Below, one piece after another: positions 15,145 to 24,275 of a stretch of DNA of 64,000 bases. The stretch covers positions 1,968,161 to 2,032,160 of the forward strand of contig OY282369.1 of the NCBI GenBank assembly GCA_958295735.1, read 5' to 3'. A program made the position numbers and the translations under genes. The DNA comes from an uncultured Candidatus Cenarchaeum sp. Lineage in GTDB: Archaea > Thermoproteota > Nitrososphaeria > Nitrososphaerales > Nitrosopumilaceae. The stretch's first letter is position 1. Each line of letters opens with the position of its first letter. The notes beneath the pieces are model-generated. The model did not search any database and was not told the origin of the DNA. It saw only the letters and a list, made by a program, of their open reading frames with translations.

Positions 15145-15636
15145 CTAGCCGCCGCCGGAGCGCGAGAACCTGGCCAGCACGCCCGGATCCGACTTGAGGA
15201 ACACCATGAACTTGCGCAGCTGCCGGGTCGTGTGCGGGTTGAGGTGGTGCTCCACGCCCTCCGCATCCAGGTTGGCCGCGTCCCGCCCCACGCCGATCAT
15301 CGAAAAGAACTCCAAGAGTATGCCGTGCCTCTGCTGTATCCCGCGGGCCACCTGCGCCCCCTTTGCGGTCAGGTTTATGCCGTGGTACTTTTCGTACTCG
15401 AGGTAGCCCCCCTCGTCGAGGCGCTGCAGCATCTTGGTGACGCTGGGCGCGCTCACCCCCATGTACTGGGACACGTCCAGTGTGGTCGCGTACCCCTTGA
15501 GGTCCACGAGCTCGGAGATGACCTCCAGGTAGTCCTCCATGCGCGAGCTGAGTGCCGCCTTTTCGGACTCGTGCGCCGCCTTTATGGACTCCAGCCTGGC
15601 ATCCTTGCCAGCGCCCCGCGCCCCCCTGCGGCCCAT
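15145..15636 (-). CDS. DtxR/MntR-family metal-dependent regulator
   Basis: 163 residues. An N-terminal winged helix (MEDYLEVISELVDLKGYATT, LDVSQYMGVSAPSVTKMLQR, LDEGGYLEYEKYHGINLTAK) is followed by the metal-binding and dimerisation domain (RHGILLEFFSMIGVGRDAAN, AEGVEHHLNPHTTRQLRKFM). Residues E and H in AEGVEHHL fit MntR/IdeR metal ligands. These proteins repress iron or manganese uptake genes when metal is bound. ATG 15636 (MGRRGARGAG) was chosen because AAATTATACC on the minus strand is centred 26 nt upstream; longer frames are GC-rich antisense. Target genes are not evident. Confidence 0.92.
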   Translation of the reverse strand: MGRRGARGAGKDARLESIKAAHESEKAALSSRMEDYLEVISELVDLKGYATTLDVSQYMGVSAPSVTKMLQRLDEGGYLEYEKYHGINLTAKGAQVARGIQQRHGILLEFFSMIGVGRDAANLDAEGVEHHLNPHTTRQLRKFMVFLKSDPGVLARFSRSGGG

Positions 15637-15656
15637 CCCCGCATCACGGCCCGCCC

Positions 15657-15666
15657 GGTATAATTT
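15657..15666 (-). promoter_or_regulatory. TATA box of the DtxR-family gene
   Basis: Minus-strand AAATTATACC centred 26 nt before ATG 15636, in a GC-rich background. Confidence 0.7.
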
Positions 15667-15963
15667 CCTGCCTATGGGCCGCGGTGCGCGCCTGCCTCCC
15701 CCCGGCCCCTCCGCCGCGCCGGTTCCCCGCGCGCCGCCGCCGATTCCGCCGCGCCGCCGCCGATTCCGCCGCGCCGGCACCGGCCAGCCAAGGGATCCAG
15801 CCGTCCGGCCAGGACTGCGCGGCGCGCGGGCCCGCCGGGGCGGCCCCGAGTCGCGGCGGGATGGGAAAGAGGCAAGCGTGTGCGGCCCGCGCCCGGCCGG
15901 CGGCGCCCCGCGATCCTTAGGCGGAACTAATTTTGGGTCAACACAGCGCCCCGCGGCACCGAG
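15667..15963. other. Intergenic region, no supported gene
   Basis: GC-rich with a short duplicated block (GCCGCCGATTCCGCCGCGCC at about 15736 and 15755). A GGAACTAATTTTGGGTCAAC stretch near 15923 may be promoter-related. No gene or RNA recognised. Confidence 0.45.
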
Positions 15964-15998
15964 GGCTTAACTAGGCATCCCGCCAGACAGTAGCGCGG

Positions 15999-16349
15999 AT
16001 GGCCGACACGATGGAGAGCCGTTTGGCAAAAGTCAGGGCGTACTCGGACTCCGCCAAGCGGCGGGCGAGCCTGTACGGCGACATAGCGGGGATGGGCGGC
16101 AGGCGCACGTCAAAGTCCCTCGGCGCCCTCCGGAACGCGCCCGCCCCGGGGAAAAAACTCCAGAAAATAGGCTTCATAATGCTGTGGATCCCCGAGCCGA
16201 CCGGCGCCACGTGCGCCGTGGGAGCCCCAATGATACTGGCCGGCCGGTACCTGGACAGGAAGTACAACAGCGCGACCATCTCGGACGTCGGAAGCCAGGC
16301 AAAGGCGAACGCCTCGGCGATAACCGGGTTCAAGAAGACGATAATGTGA
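15999..16349 (+). CDS. Conserved-looking hypothetical protein, 116 aa
   Basis: MADTMESRLAKVRAYSDSAK starts a basic helical half; the second half contains a hydrophobic segment (GFIMLWIPEPTGATCAVGAP then MILAGRYLDRKYN) that could be membrane-associated, then a polar tail ending GFKKTIM. No domain recognised. ATG 15999 sits ~28 nt after a TATA-like GCTTAACTAG (15964-15973). Single gene, followed by hairpin repeats of both families. Confidence 0.65.
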   Translation: MADTMESRLAKVRAYSDSAKRRASLYGDIAGMGGRRTSKSLGALRNAPAPGKKLQKIGFIMLWIPEPTGATCAVGAPMILAGRYLDRKYNSATISDVGSQAKANASAITGFKKTIM

Positions 16350-16370
16350 CAGGCGCGGGGCGCACGAGGC

Positions 16371-16455
16371 CAGCAACCCCCGCTCCTCGGGCGCGAATAT
16401 AGATCAGCGAGGGCGTTTTCGCGCCTGCGACTGACGGGTGCGCGACCCCATGCCG
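16371..16455 (+). repeat. Dispersed hairpin repeat family 2, copy D
   Basis: CCCCCGCTCCTCGGGCGCGA, TAGATCAGCGAGGGCGTTTT, CGCGCCTG, GACGGGTGCGCGACCCCATG. Arms GGCGCGAA and TTCGCGCC pair perfectly; relative to copy C one base changes in each arm so pairing is kept. It abuts family-1 copy d. Confidence 0.85.
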
Positions 16456-16462
16456 CGGGGCC

Positions 16463-16554
16463 GTGTAGACTTACGTCCATTGTGATCTAGGCGTGAGATC
16501 GGGGAGCGGTTGCCGTTGCTAGGCGTGGTTTCGGTTTGGACGTAAGTCTACACG
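16463..16554 (+). repeat. Hairpin element family 1, copy d
   Basis: Perfect 17-bp inverted ends (GTGTAGACTTACGTCCA and its complement) around a ~58-bp core shared with copies a-c (TGTGATCTAGGCGTGAGATC, TTGCTAGGCGTGGTTTCGGT). It ends 11 bp before the TATA region of the DUF192 gene, mirroring copy c at citrate synthase. Confidence 0.88.
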
Positions 16555-16564
16555 CGGGGCCCGC

Positions 16565-16577
16565 CGTATACTTTAAT
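16565..16577 (+). promoter_or_regulatory. TATA box of the DUF192 gene
   Basis: GTATACTTTAATG, centred ~27-30 nt before ATG 16601, immediately downstream of hairpin copy d. Confidence 0.65.
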
Positions 16578-16600
16578 GGGCGGCTCCCCGCAGGGGCGCC

Positions 16601-17092
16601 ATGCCCACCCGCATCCAGGTGCTCGCCCCGATCGGCGCGGCCGCCGTCGTGATAGGGGTGGCCGGCATGCTCTCCATCCCGAGCGACTCGAAGCTGGAGG
16701 CGGTCGAGTTCCCGCGCGGCACGGTGAAGTTCGGCGGCCACGTCCTGGAGGTGCAGGTGGCGGACACCGAGCCGAGGAGGGTGCGCGGGCTGATGTTCCA
16801 GGAGAGGCTCCCGTACGACGAGGGGATGCTGTTCGTGTACGGCGAGCCGGGCGCGTACTCGCTGTGGATGCTCAACATGCAGTTCCCGCTGGACATGGTG
16901 TGGTTCGACGGAGCCGGGAACATAGTGCACATGGAGCGGGACGTGCCCCCGTGCAAGTCGGCGCTGGAGACGGCCAGCTGCACGCCGGTCAACCCCGGGG
17001 GGCAGGCGCTGTACATGCTGGAGGTGACCGCCGGGTTCGTCGACGCGATGGGAATAACCGACGAGTCCAAGCTGGAAATAATATCGGTATAG
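16601..17092 (+). CDS. DUF192-family extracytoplasmic protein
   Basis: 163 residues. An N-terminal hydrophobic segment (VLAPIGAAAVVIGVAGMLSI) acts as signal or anchor; no lipobox cysteine. The rest is a DUF192 domain: VEVQ.ADTE region, RRVRGLMFQERLPYDEGMLF and YSLWMLNMQFPLDMVWFDGA, then MERDVPPCKS and a second cysteine in ETASCTPVNPGGQALYMLEV. DUF192 proteins are small beta proteins of unknown function, usually secreted. ATG 16601 fits the TATA box. Gene order before carA is probably incidental since carA has its own TATA-like box. Confidence 0.88.
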   Translation: MPTRIQVLAPIGAAAVVIGVAGMLSIPSDSKLEAVEFPRGTVKFGGHVLEVQVADTEPRRVRGLMFQERLPYDEGMLFVYGEPGAYSLWMLNMQFPLDMVWFDGAGNIVHMERDVPPCKSALETASCTPVNPGGQALYMLEVTAGFVDAMGITDESKLEIISV

Positions 17093-17216
17093 CCGCCCCG
17101 CCGCGCGCCCCCGACCGGCGCCGCCGCCTCACAAAATATAAATTCCCAGCTGGGGCCAGCCGGCGAGGGTTACGATTAGCACAAAGAGATCGCGCCACAC
17201 GGGGAAGAACGCGAGG

Positions 17217-18338
17217 TTGATCCTGGAGGACGGAACGGTGATGCGGGGCGGCGGCTTCGGGGCCTCGGCCTCCTCGTTCGGGGAGATCGTGTTCAACACG
17301 GGGATGGTGGGATACGCCGAGACGCTGACCGACCCGTCGTACAGGGGCCAGCTGCTCGCCCTGACGTACCCGCTGGTCGGGAACTACGGGGTGCCCGATC
17401 CGGGCCGGCGCGACGCCGACGGGATATCGATGTTCTTCGAGTCCGAGTCCATACAGGCGCGGGGGCTCGTGGTGCACGAGCTGTCCGGGATGGCGAGCCA
17501 CTGGAACATGGCCATGACGCTGGACGAGTGGATGCACGGCGAGGGCGTACCCGGCATATCCGGGATAGACACGCGCGCGCTCACCAGGACGCTCCGCGAG
17601 GCGGGGGTCATGATGGCCGCCCTCGTGGTATCGGACGGGGAGATAGACGAGGAGGACGCCGCGAGGCGGCTCGAGGCCGCCCCCAGGTACGCCGACGAGC
17701 ATCTCATGGGCGCGGGCGCCGGGGAGGGGGGGAGCGACGCGGTGTACGGGGACGCGGGAAAGGGGACCGTGGTGGTGGTGGACGCGGGGGCCAAGAACGC
17801 CATACTGCGGTGCGTGCGCGAGATGGGGTACCGCGCGGTCACCGTCCCGTGGGACTCCACCGCGGAACACATCATGTCGCACCGGCCGGACGGCGTGGTG
17901 GTCAGCAACGGGCCGGGCGACCCGCTCCGGTGCGGCCGGACGGTCTCGGCGGTCCGCTCGCTGATCGGGATGGACGTGCCGATGCTGGGCATATGCCTCG
18001 GCGCGCAGATAATGGGGCTGGCCGGGGGGGCCAGCACGTACAAGCTAAAGTACGGCCACCGCGGCCAGAACAAGCCGTGCCTCAACCTGGAGGACGGCAG
18101 GGTGCACGTGACCAGCCAGAACCACGGCTACTGCATAGACCCCGACTCGCTGGCGGGATCCGAGTTCGAGGCCTGGTTCACCAACTCGGACGACCGCACG
18201 GTGGAGGGCATACGGCACCGCACGAAGAGGTGCGTCGCGGTCCAGTTCCATCCGGAGGCCTCGCCGGGCCCGTACGACTGCAGGTTCGTGTTCGAGCGGT
18301 TGCGCAAGATGATGGCGGGGGAGGGCGCCGCTGCCTAG
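17217..18338 (+). CDS. carA: Carbamoyl-phosphate synthase small subunit (glutaminase)
   Basis: 373 residues. The small subunit hydrolyses glutamine and channels ammonia to CarB for pyrimidine and arginine synthesis. N-terminal domain: LILEDGTVMRGGGFGA, GEIVFNTGMVGYAETLTDPS. Class-I amidotransferase domain: nucleophile Cys in MLGICLGAQIMGLAGG and His/Glu of VQFHPEASPG. TTG 17217 is the first clear start; protein-like codons (KRSRHTGKNAR) continue upstream without a standard start, and a TATA-like AAATATAAAT (17136-17144) would start the transcript near 17166, so either there is a ~50-nt leader or a rarer start codon is used. Overlaps carB by 8 nt. Confidence 0.93.
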   Translation: MILEDGTVMRGGGFGASASSFGEIVFNTGMVGYAETLTDPSYRGQLLALTYPLVGNYGVPDPGRRDADGISMFFESESIQARGLVVHELSGMASHWNMAMTLDEWMHGEGVPGISGIDTRALTRTLREAGVMMAALVVSDGEIDEEDAARRLEAAPRYADEHLMGAGAGEGGSDAVYGDAGKGTVVVVDAGAKNAILRCVREMGYRAVTVPWDSTAEHIMSHRPDGVVVSNGPGDPLRCGRTVSAVRSLIGMDVPMLGICLGAQIMGLAGGASTYKLKYGHRGQNKPCLNLEDGRVHVTSQNHGYCIDPDSLAGSEFEAWFTNSDDRTVEGIRHRTKRCVAVQFHPEASPGPYDCRFVFERLRKMMAGEGAAA

Positions 18339-21300
18339 GAAGGAGACCCTCCGGAAGATCCTCGTGCTGGGAAGCGGGGCGATAAAGATCGGGGAAGCCG
18401 GCGAAAGCCGCCGAAAGCGGCCGCCAGTTTGACTACTCCGGCAGCCAGTGCCTCAAGGCCATCCGCGAGGACGGCCTGAAGAGCGTCCTGATAAACCCGA
18501 ACGTGGCGACGATCCAGACGGACACGCGGTTCGCGGACCGCGTCTACCTGCTTCCGGTGGACCCCCAGTACGCCGGCTCCATAATAGAGTCCGAGAGGCC
18601 GGACGGCCTGATGCTGGCGTACGGGGGCCAGACCGCGCTGAACTGCGGCGTGCGCCTGGACGACGCGGGGGTCCTGGAAAAGTACGGCGTGCGGGTCCTG
18701 GGCACCCAGGTGCCGGGCATACGGAGCACCGAGGACAGGCAGCTATTCAAGGACTCGATGGCCGGGTGCGGCGTCCCCGTCCTGCGCAGCCGCACCGTGA
18801 CCAGCTTCGAGGAGGCCAGGGAGGCCGTCGGGTGGCTCGGCTCGTACCCGGTCATAGTGAGGGTCGCGTACACGCTAGGGGGCAAGGGCGGGGGCGTGGC
18901 CCACAACGAGATAGAGCTGCACGAGATAGTGGGGCGCGGCATAAACGCGAGCCTGGTGGGCCAGGTGCTCGTCGAGGAGTACATCGGGGACTGGAAGCAG
19001 ATAGAGTACGAGGTGATGCGGGACGAGGCGGGCAACAGCGTGGTGGTGTGCAACATGGAGAACGTCCTGTCCATGCGCGTGCACACCGGCGACAACATCG
19101 TGGTGGCGCCCTCGCAGACCGTGGACAACCGCGAATACCACGCCATGCGCTCGGCGGCGCTGCGCGCCACCGGCCACGTCGGGATAGTGGGCGAGTGCAA
19201 CATACAGTACGCGCTGGATCCGGGCTCGGGGCGGTTCGTGGCCATCGAGATAAACCCGCGCCTCTCGCGCTCCTCGGCGCTGGCCAGCAAGGCCACCGGC
19301 TACCCGCTGGCGTACATGTCTGCCAAGATAGGGCTGGGGTACACGCTGCCCGAGCTGGCCAACCGCATAACGAAGACCACCACCGCCTGCTTCGAGCCGT
19401 CCCTGGACTACGTGGTGTGCAAGCACCCGCGGTGGGACTTTTCCAAGTTCGAGATGGTCAACCGCCGGCTGGGGGTCACGATGAAGTCCGTGGGCGAGGT
19501 CATGGCGGTGGGGCGCACCTTCGAGGAGTCGCTCCAGAAGGCCATACGCATGCTGGACATCGGCGACGACGGCCTGGTGCTCAACCGCCCGCGGCGCCAG
19601 GAGGCGCGGGGCGGCGGGGGGGACGGCGCCGGCGGCGACGAGGAGGAGATCGAGCGCCGCCTGTCCGGCGCGGACGACCGCATACTGCGCCACGTGGCCG
19701 AGGCGCTCCGGCGCGGCATCGGGGCGGACCGCATAAGCCGCCTCTCCGCCATAGACCCGTGGTTCGTCGACAAGATACGGAACATCGTGGACGCGGCCGC
19801 GGAGCTGGAGGGAGGCCCCGGCCCCGGCCCCGGCCGGGCCCCCCGCCCCCTCCCCGGCGCCGCGGCGATGCGCAGGGCCAAGGAGCTGGGGTTCTCGGAC
19901 CAGCAGATAGCGAGGGCGCGCGGCTCCACGCAGGCCGAGGTGCGCCGCGCGCGCAAGGCGCAGGGCGTCGTCCCCTGCGTGAAGCAGATAGACACGCTGG
20001 CCGCCGAGTGGCCGGCGCAGACCAACTACCTGTACGTGACGTACGGGGGGTCGTCGAGCGACATAGAGGTGGGGCCAGGCGAGCGGGGCATCGTGGTGCT
20101 GGGGGCCGGCCCGTACCGCATAGGCAGCAGCGTCGAGTTCGACTGGGGGACGGTCAACATGGTGTGGGGCCTGCGCGAGCACGGCGAGCGCCGGGTCTCG
20201 GTGGTTAACTGCAACCCCGAGACCGTCTCCACCGACTACGACGTGTGCGACCGGCTGTACTTTGAGGAGCTGACCGAGGAGCGGATAACGGACATAGCCG
20301 AGTTCGAGCGCCCGCGCGGCATAGTCACGTGCGTGGGGGGGCAGACCGCCAACAACCTCTCCCCCGAGCTGGCCGCCGCCGGCATGCGCATACTGGGCAC
20401 GGCGGCGGAGGACGTGGACAGGGCCGAGGACCGGTCCAAGTTCAGCGCCGTCCTGGACGGGCTGCACATACGGCAGCCTCCCTGGCAGGCATTCGCGGAC
20501 ACGGAGGAGGCCGGGCGCTTCTCCAGGGACGTCGGGTACCCCGTCATAGTGAGGCCCTCGTACGTGCTGAGCGGGGCGGCGATGCGGGTGGTCTGGTCGC
20601 GGGACGAGCTCGGCGCGTACGTGGCCGAAGCGGCGGACCTCTCGCCGGACCGCCCCGTGGTCATATCCAAGTTCATGATGGGCGCGCTCGAGGTCGACGT
20701 GGACGGCGTCTGCGACGGGGAGCGCGTCGTCATAGGCGCCGTGGTGGAGCACATCGACAGCGCAGGGGTCCACTCGGGCGACGCCATGATGTGCATACCG
20801 CCGTGGCGCCTGAGCAACAAGGCCATAGAGACCATGACCGACTACACCTGCCGCATAGCCAGGGCCTTCCGGGTGAAGGGGCCGTTCAACCTGCAGTTCC
20901 TGGTGAGCGGCGGCGTGGTGTACGTGATAGAGCTGAACATACGCGCCTCCCGATCGATGCCGTTCGTCTCCAAGCTCGTCCGGACCAACCTCATACACCT
21001 GGCCGCCGGCGCCGTCCTCGGCGGGCGGCTGCCCGACATACCGCACGACCGCTGGCGGCAGGCGGGCGTGTGCGGGATAAAGGTGCCGCAGTTCTCGTTC
21101 ATGCAGCTGGACGGGGCCGACATCGTGCTGGGCGTGGAGATGCAGTCGACGGGGGAGGCGGCCTGCTTCGGCACCAGCTTTTACGACGCGCTCTCCAAGG
21201 GGCTGGCATCGGTCGGGTACGACCTGCCCGAGTCGGGCACGGCCCTCATAACCATAGGCGGGACGGAGAACAAGGAGCGGCTGCTGCCGACCGTCGCGCA

Positions 21301-21886
21301 CCTGGTGGACCTGGGGTTCGAGATACTGGCCACGGAGCACACCGCCGAGTTCCTCCGCGGCAGCGTGCCCGGCGTGACGGTCGTGCACAAGATAAGCGAG
21401 CCGGAGCGCAAGCCGAACATATCCGACCTGCTGCACGGCCGGCGCATCGACTTCATCATAAACATACCTAGCACCTCCACGCTGGAAAAGTACGTGGGCA
21501 TGCTGTACGACGAGTACCAGATACGGCGCAAGGCGCTGGAGATGGGCGTGCCCGTCCTGACCACCACGGAGCTGGCCGAGTCGTTCGTAGGCACACTGGA
21601 GTGGCTGCGGCGCAACAAGACCACGCTTCTCCCGCTCGAGCCGTACGAGGACCCGCCGGCCGCCGGCGGCGGCAACGCCGGCGGCGGCAACGCCGGCGGC
21701 GGCAACGCCGGCGGCGGCAACGCCGGCGGCGGCAACGGCGGCGGCGGCAACGGCGGCGGCGGCAACGCCGGCGGCGGCAACGGCGGCGGCGGCAACGGCG
21801 GCGGCGGCAACGGCGGCGGCAACTCGGAGAGGAACATCAGGGCCGCCCCCACCCGGCCGGGCAACGGCGGCGGCCCCGATCTCTAG
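18331..21886 (+). CDS. carB: Carbamoyl-phosphate synthase large subunit, with apparent frameshift near 5' end
   Basis: The conserved CarB N-terminus (RKILVLGSGAIKIGEAG) is encoded from CTG 18331 but runs to TGA 18430-18432; the next conserved block (QFDYSGSQCLKAIREDGLKS) is one frame over. A 22-nt insertion at 18403-18424, resembling imperfect copies of GAAAGCCGCC, separates them. From GTG 18503 an uninterrupted 1127-residue frame has both ATP-grasp halves (RVAYTLGGKGGGVAHNEIEL; RPSYVLSGAAMRVVWS), INPRLSRSSALASKATGYPL, and the C-terminal MGS-like domain. The protein ends with 11 Gly-Gly-Gly-Asn units. Either this is a sequence error or assembly artefact, or CarB is made from GTG 18503 lacking ~57 residues including part of the first nucleotide fold. 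Confidence 0.85.
21664..21822. repeat. 15-bp Gly/Asn tandem repeat in carB
   Basis: Eleven degenerate copies of GGCGGCGGCAACGCC or GGCGGCGGCAACGGC, encoding AGGGN/GGGGN near the CarB C-terminus. The five-codon period preserves frame. Confidence 0.93.
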
Positions 21887-22677
21887 GCGGCCCCTTCCAG
21901 CGACGAGGGCCCGCCTCCTATTATGGAGCCGTCCAGCGTTATTATCCTGGCCTCCCAGCCGCGGCCCCTCTTGATCCTCTCGATTATGGGCGACGTCGGC
22001 CCGCCCCTGCCGCCGCCCCGCGCCCGGATGCCGCGGCCCCCCTCGCGCCCGGCCCTCGCGTACCGGTTGAACGCGGGCACCACGGTTATCTCCACGGCCC
22101 GGCCGGCCCGCGAGGGGAACAGGAGCCCCCCGTCAGCCCGTATGGACAGCCAGACCGGCCTGCCGTCCAGCACGGAGCCGCCGCCGCGGAACACCGGATG
22201 CACGTGGCCCATCACTATCCCGTCCACGTGGGACAGGTTGTCGGAGGGCATCGCGTGCCCGTGCGTCAGCAGCACGTTGCCCACCACCAGCCCGGCGGGG
22301 CTAGCCAACTCCGTCCGCCCAGGGAGCAGGCGCTCTATGCCGGCATCGTGGTTTCCGGGGACCAGCGCGACGTCCTCCACCATGCCGTGCGCGGCCTCGA
22401 AGAACTCCCTTACGCCGCTCCACTCGCCCCCGACGATCGAGCCGGTGCCGGACTTCGCGTCGCCCAGCACTACCAGCGAGTCGGCCCCCGACTTTCCGAC
22501 AGCCCGCCCCAGGTCCTCCACCAGATCGCCCGTCGAGGTCATCTTGCCCACGCTCACGCCGGCGCCCAGCGAGTCCTCCAGCCCCACGTGCAGGTCGGCG
22601 ATGACGAGGTGCCTCCTCCCGCCGGACGACAGCACGAGGGCCGGCTCGTGCTGGACCATCCTGCACTGCGCGGCCAC
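21883..22677 (-). CDS. Metallophosphoesterase (calcineurin-like)
   Basis: 264 residues. Metal-binding motifs in order: VIADLHVG (DxH), LVVLGDAKSG (GD), VPGNHDAGIERLL (GNHD), LLTHGHAMPSDN (HGH) and VMGHVHPVFRG (GHxH). This pattern matches archaeal ICC/MJ0037-type phosphoesterases; the substrate (nucleotide, cyclic nucleotide or nucleic acid) is not predictable. GTG 22677 (MAAQCRMVQHEP) lies 26 nt after minus-strand CGCATATACC. The C-terminal ~60 residues are Arg/Gly-rich with IERIKRGRGWEARIITLDGS. The 3' end overlaps carB by 4 bp, convergent. Confidence 0.88.
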   Translation of the reverse strand: MAAQCRMVQHEPALVLSSGGRRHLVIADLHVGLEDSLGAGVSVGKMTSTGDLVEDLGRAVGKSGADSLVVLGDAKSGTGSIVGGEWSGVREFFEAAHGMVEDVALVPGNHDAGIERLLPGRTELASPAGLVVGNVLLTHGHAMPSDNLSHVDGIVMGHVHPVFRGGGSVLDGRPVWLSIRADGGLLFPSRAGRAVEITVVPAFNRYARAGREGGRGIRARGGGRGGPTSPIIERIKRGRGWEARIITLDGSIIGGGPSSLEGAA

Positions 22678-22697
22678 GGGCGTGCGATGCGGGGGCG

Positions 22698-22706
22698 CGG
22701 TATATG
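22698..22706 (-). promoter_or_regulatory. TATA box of the phosphoesterase gene
   Basis: Minus-strand CATATACC, centred 26 nt before GTG 22677; decides between GTG 22677 and ATG 22659. Confidence 0.6.
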
Positions 22707-22851
22707 CGTAGCCGGGCGGGCCGCCAGGCCGCCAGGCCGCCCGGCCGCGGAGCGCCGCCGACCGCCGCCCCGTTTTTCCGCGCCGCGGGAGGGCGGGACC
22801 CGGGCGGCGCCTGCCGGCAACCTGAATATACGGGGCCGCCTCCCGCGGCGC

Positions 22852-23166
22852 GTGGAATCCAGGGCCGCGAGGATACGCGGCGTGGTGGGCGCGCACGGGG
22901 TAAAGATGCACGTGTTCCTGCCCAGCGGCCGGACGGTGTGGACCGTGGTGGGGGAGCGCGGCGAGTACTGGGCCCATCCCGAAATGGACTACTGCTCGTG
23001 CCCCGGCCACTACTTTGGCAAGCTGTCGGGGCGGGAGGACGGTTGCTATCACGTGATGGCCATAGCGTCGGCCGTCGAGCAGGGCATGGTGGACGAGGTT
23101 CGGTTCGACGACGAAGAGTACGCCGCGTTCGTGGCCCGGATCATGGACGACATGGGCGGCGGCTGA
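22852..23166 (+). CDS. Small SWIM zinc-finger protein
   Basis: 104 residues. The SWIM motif CxC...CxH is explicit: DYCSCPGHYFGKLSGREDGC followed by YHVMAIASAVEQGM. SWIM domains bind zinc and mediate DNA or protein contacts; in yeast and archaea some partner with RadA/Rad51 paralogues (Shu2-type SWIM proteins promote recombination). Small single-SWIM proteins are common in Thaumarchaeota. GTG 22852 (MESRAARIRGVVG) lies 25 nt after GAATATAC (22824-22831). Divergent from the phosphoesterase gene. A recombination role is inference. Confidence 0.85.
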   Translation: MESRAARIRGVVGAHGVKMHVFLPSGRTVWTVVGERGEYWAHPEMDYCSCPGHYFGKLSGREDGCYHVMAIASAVEQGMVDEVRFDDEEYAAFVARIMDDMGGG

Positions 23167-23470
23167 GCGGCGGGGGCCGGATCCGCCCCCCGCGGCGGGG
23201 GCGGGCGAACGCGGGGTCGGCATCGCGCTTCTGCGGGTCCGGCGGGGGCCGGATCCGCCCCCCGCGGCGGGGACGGCGGCCGCCGCCGCGGGCTCCGCGG
23301 CCCGCCGGTCCCCCGCGGGCGCCCCCGCCGGGGAGCGCGGCGGCGCGGCGCCGTCCCGGGGGAGAAAAGCCGCCCCGCGGCGGCGGGATGCCGCCCGGGA
23401 GCGGCTGGCCTACATGTTCGGGGTGGACCAGGGAGAAAAGCCGCCCCGCGGCGGCGGGATGCCGCCCGAA
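23167..23470. other. Intergenic region with short duplicated blocks
   Basis: Two pairs of direct repeats: GGGGGCCGGATCCGCCCCCC near 23174 and 23245, and GGGAGAAAAGCCGCCCCGCG near 23360 and 23431. No gene supported; the frame continuing into the next gene (GEKPPRGGGMPPE) is repeat-derived and precedes the promoter. Confidence 0.5.
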
Positions 23471-23506
23471 TTCAAGGATTATAACAGGGCGCACGGGGGC
23501 CCCGGC

Positions 23507-23884
23507 ATGGCGCTGAAAAAGGACGACCTTCTGGAGATCGTCGAGACCATCATAGACTACAGCCCAAAGATGAGGTTCGTCGCCCTCGTCGACCTAAAGG
23601 GCAACATAGTGGAAGGCATAATGAAAAAGGGAAAGACATCGCTCGAGTCGCAAAAGGAGGAGGAGCACTTTTGCCGGCAGGTGGCCCAGAGGCGCCTCAT
23701 GCGCAAGGAGTTCGACAAGTCGCTCGGGAAGGTGCTCTACGTCCACGTGGAGCGGGAAAACGTCGCCCAGCTTGTAGTATACACGCAAAAGTACACGATA
23801 TTCCTCACGGTTGAGCCGGAGCTCGGGCTGCAAAAGAAGGTCGGCTTGGTGAGAACCGTCAAAGACATGCTCTCCAAGGCCTGA
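23507..23884 (+). CDS. DUF6659-like small thaumarchaeal protein (second copy)
   Basis: 125 residues: MALKKDDLLEIVETIIDYSP, MRFVALVDLKGNIVEGIMKK, RRLMRKEFDKSLGKVLYVHV and TIFLTVEPELGLQKKVGLVR. It shares order and several motifs with the protein at 8625-8999. Fold is probably a roadblock/longin-like alpha/beta domain; function unknown. ATG 23507 sits 26 nt after TTATAA (23479-23484). Base composition is more balanced than its surroundings. Confidence 0.75.
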   Translation: MALKKDDLLEIVETIIDYSPKMRFVALVDLKGNIVEGIMKKGKTSLESQKEEEHFCRQVAQRRLMRKEFDKSLGKVLYVHVERENVAQLVVYTQKYTIFLTVEPELGLQKKVGLVRTVKDMLSKA

Positions 23885-24002
23885 GCGGGGCCCGGCGGCC
23901 CCAGCCGCGGCGCATTCTGGCGAGGCGGCGCCGTCCCGCCCCCCCGATCGGCGCCGGGGGCGCCACGGAAAGTCTCTTTAGGCACCGGTTGGGTGACACC
24001 GC

Positions 24003-24275
24003 GTGGGGGGCGACCATGACGATCCGGGATTCACGGACGAGCAGATAGGCGACGTGGCCGGGATCCTCGAGGCGGACGGCATCTCGGCCGACGAGCAGGA
24101 CGAGGCGGTAATGCGCAGGTACGCCGGCATCGCCGCCGCCAGATGCGGGACGGACGCCGAAACCTCGATCCGGCTGGTCGGCGAGGCCCTGCTGTACCTG
24201 AAACTAAAGGCCTCGGACTCGTCGCAGGCGGATCCGTTGCAAGACGGGGCGCGGTTCGGGGCGGGGTTCAGCTAG
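24003..24275 (+). CDS. Small acidic hypothetical protein, 90 aa
   Basis: MGGDHDDPGFTDEQIGDVAG, ILEADGISADEQDEAVMRRY, AGIAAARCGTDAETSIRLVG, EALLYLKLKASDSSQADPLQ. Acidic helical protein without recognised domain. GTG 24003 follows a TATA-like CTTTAGG by ~25 nt. Its stop overlaps the end of the convergent gene by 4 bp. Confidence 0.65.
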   Translation: MGGDHDDPGFTDEQIGDVAGILEADGISADEQDEAVMRRYAGIAAARCGTDAETSIRLVGEALLYLKLKASDSSQADPLQDGARFGAGFS

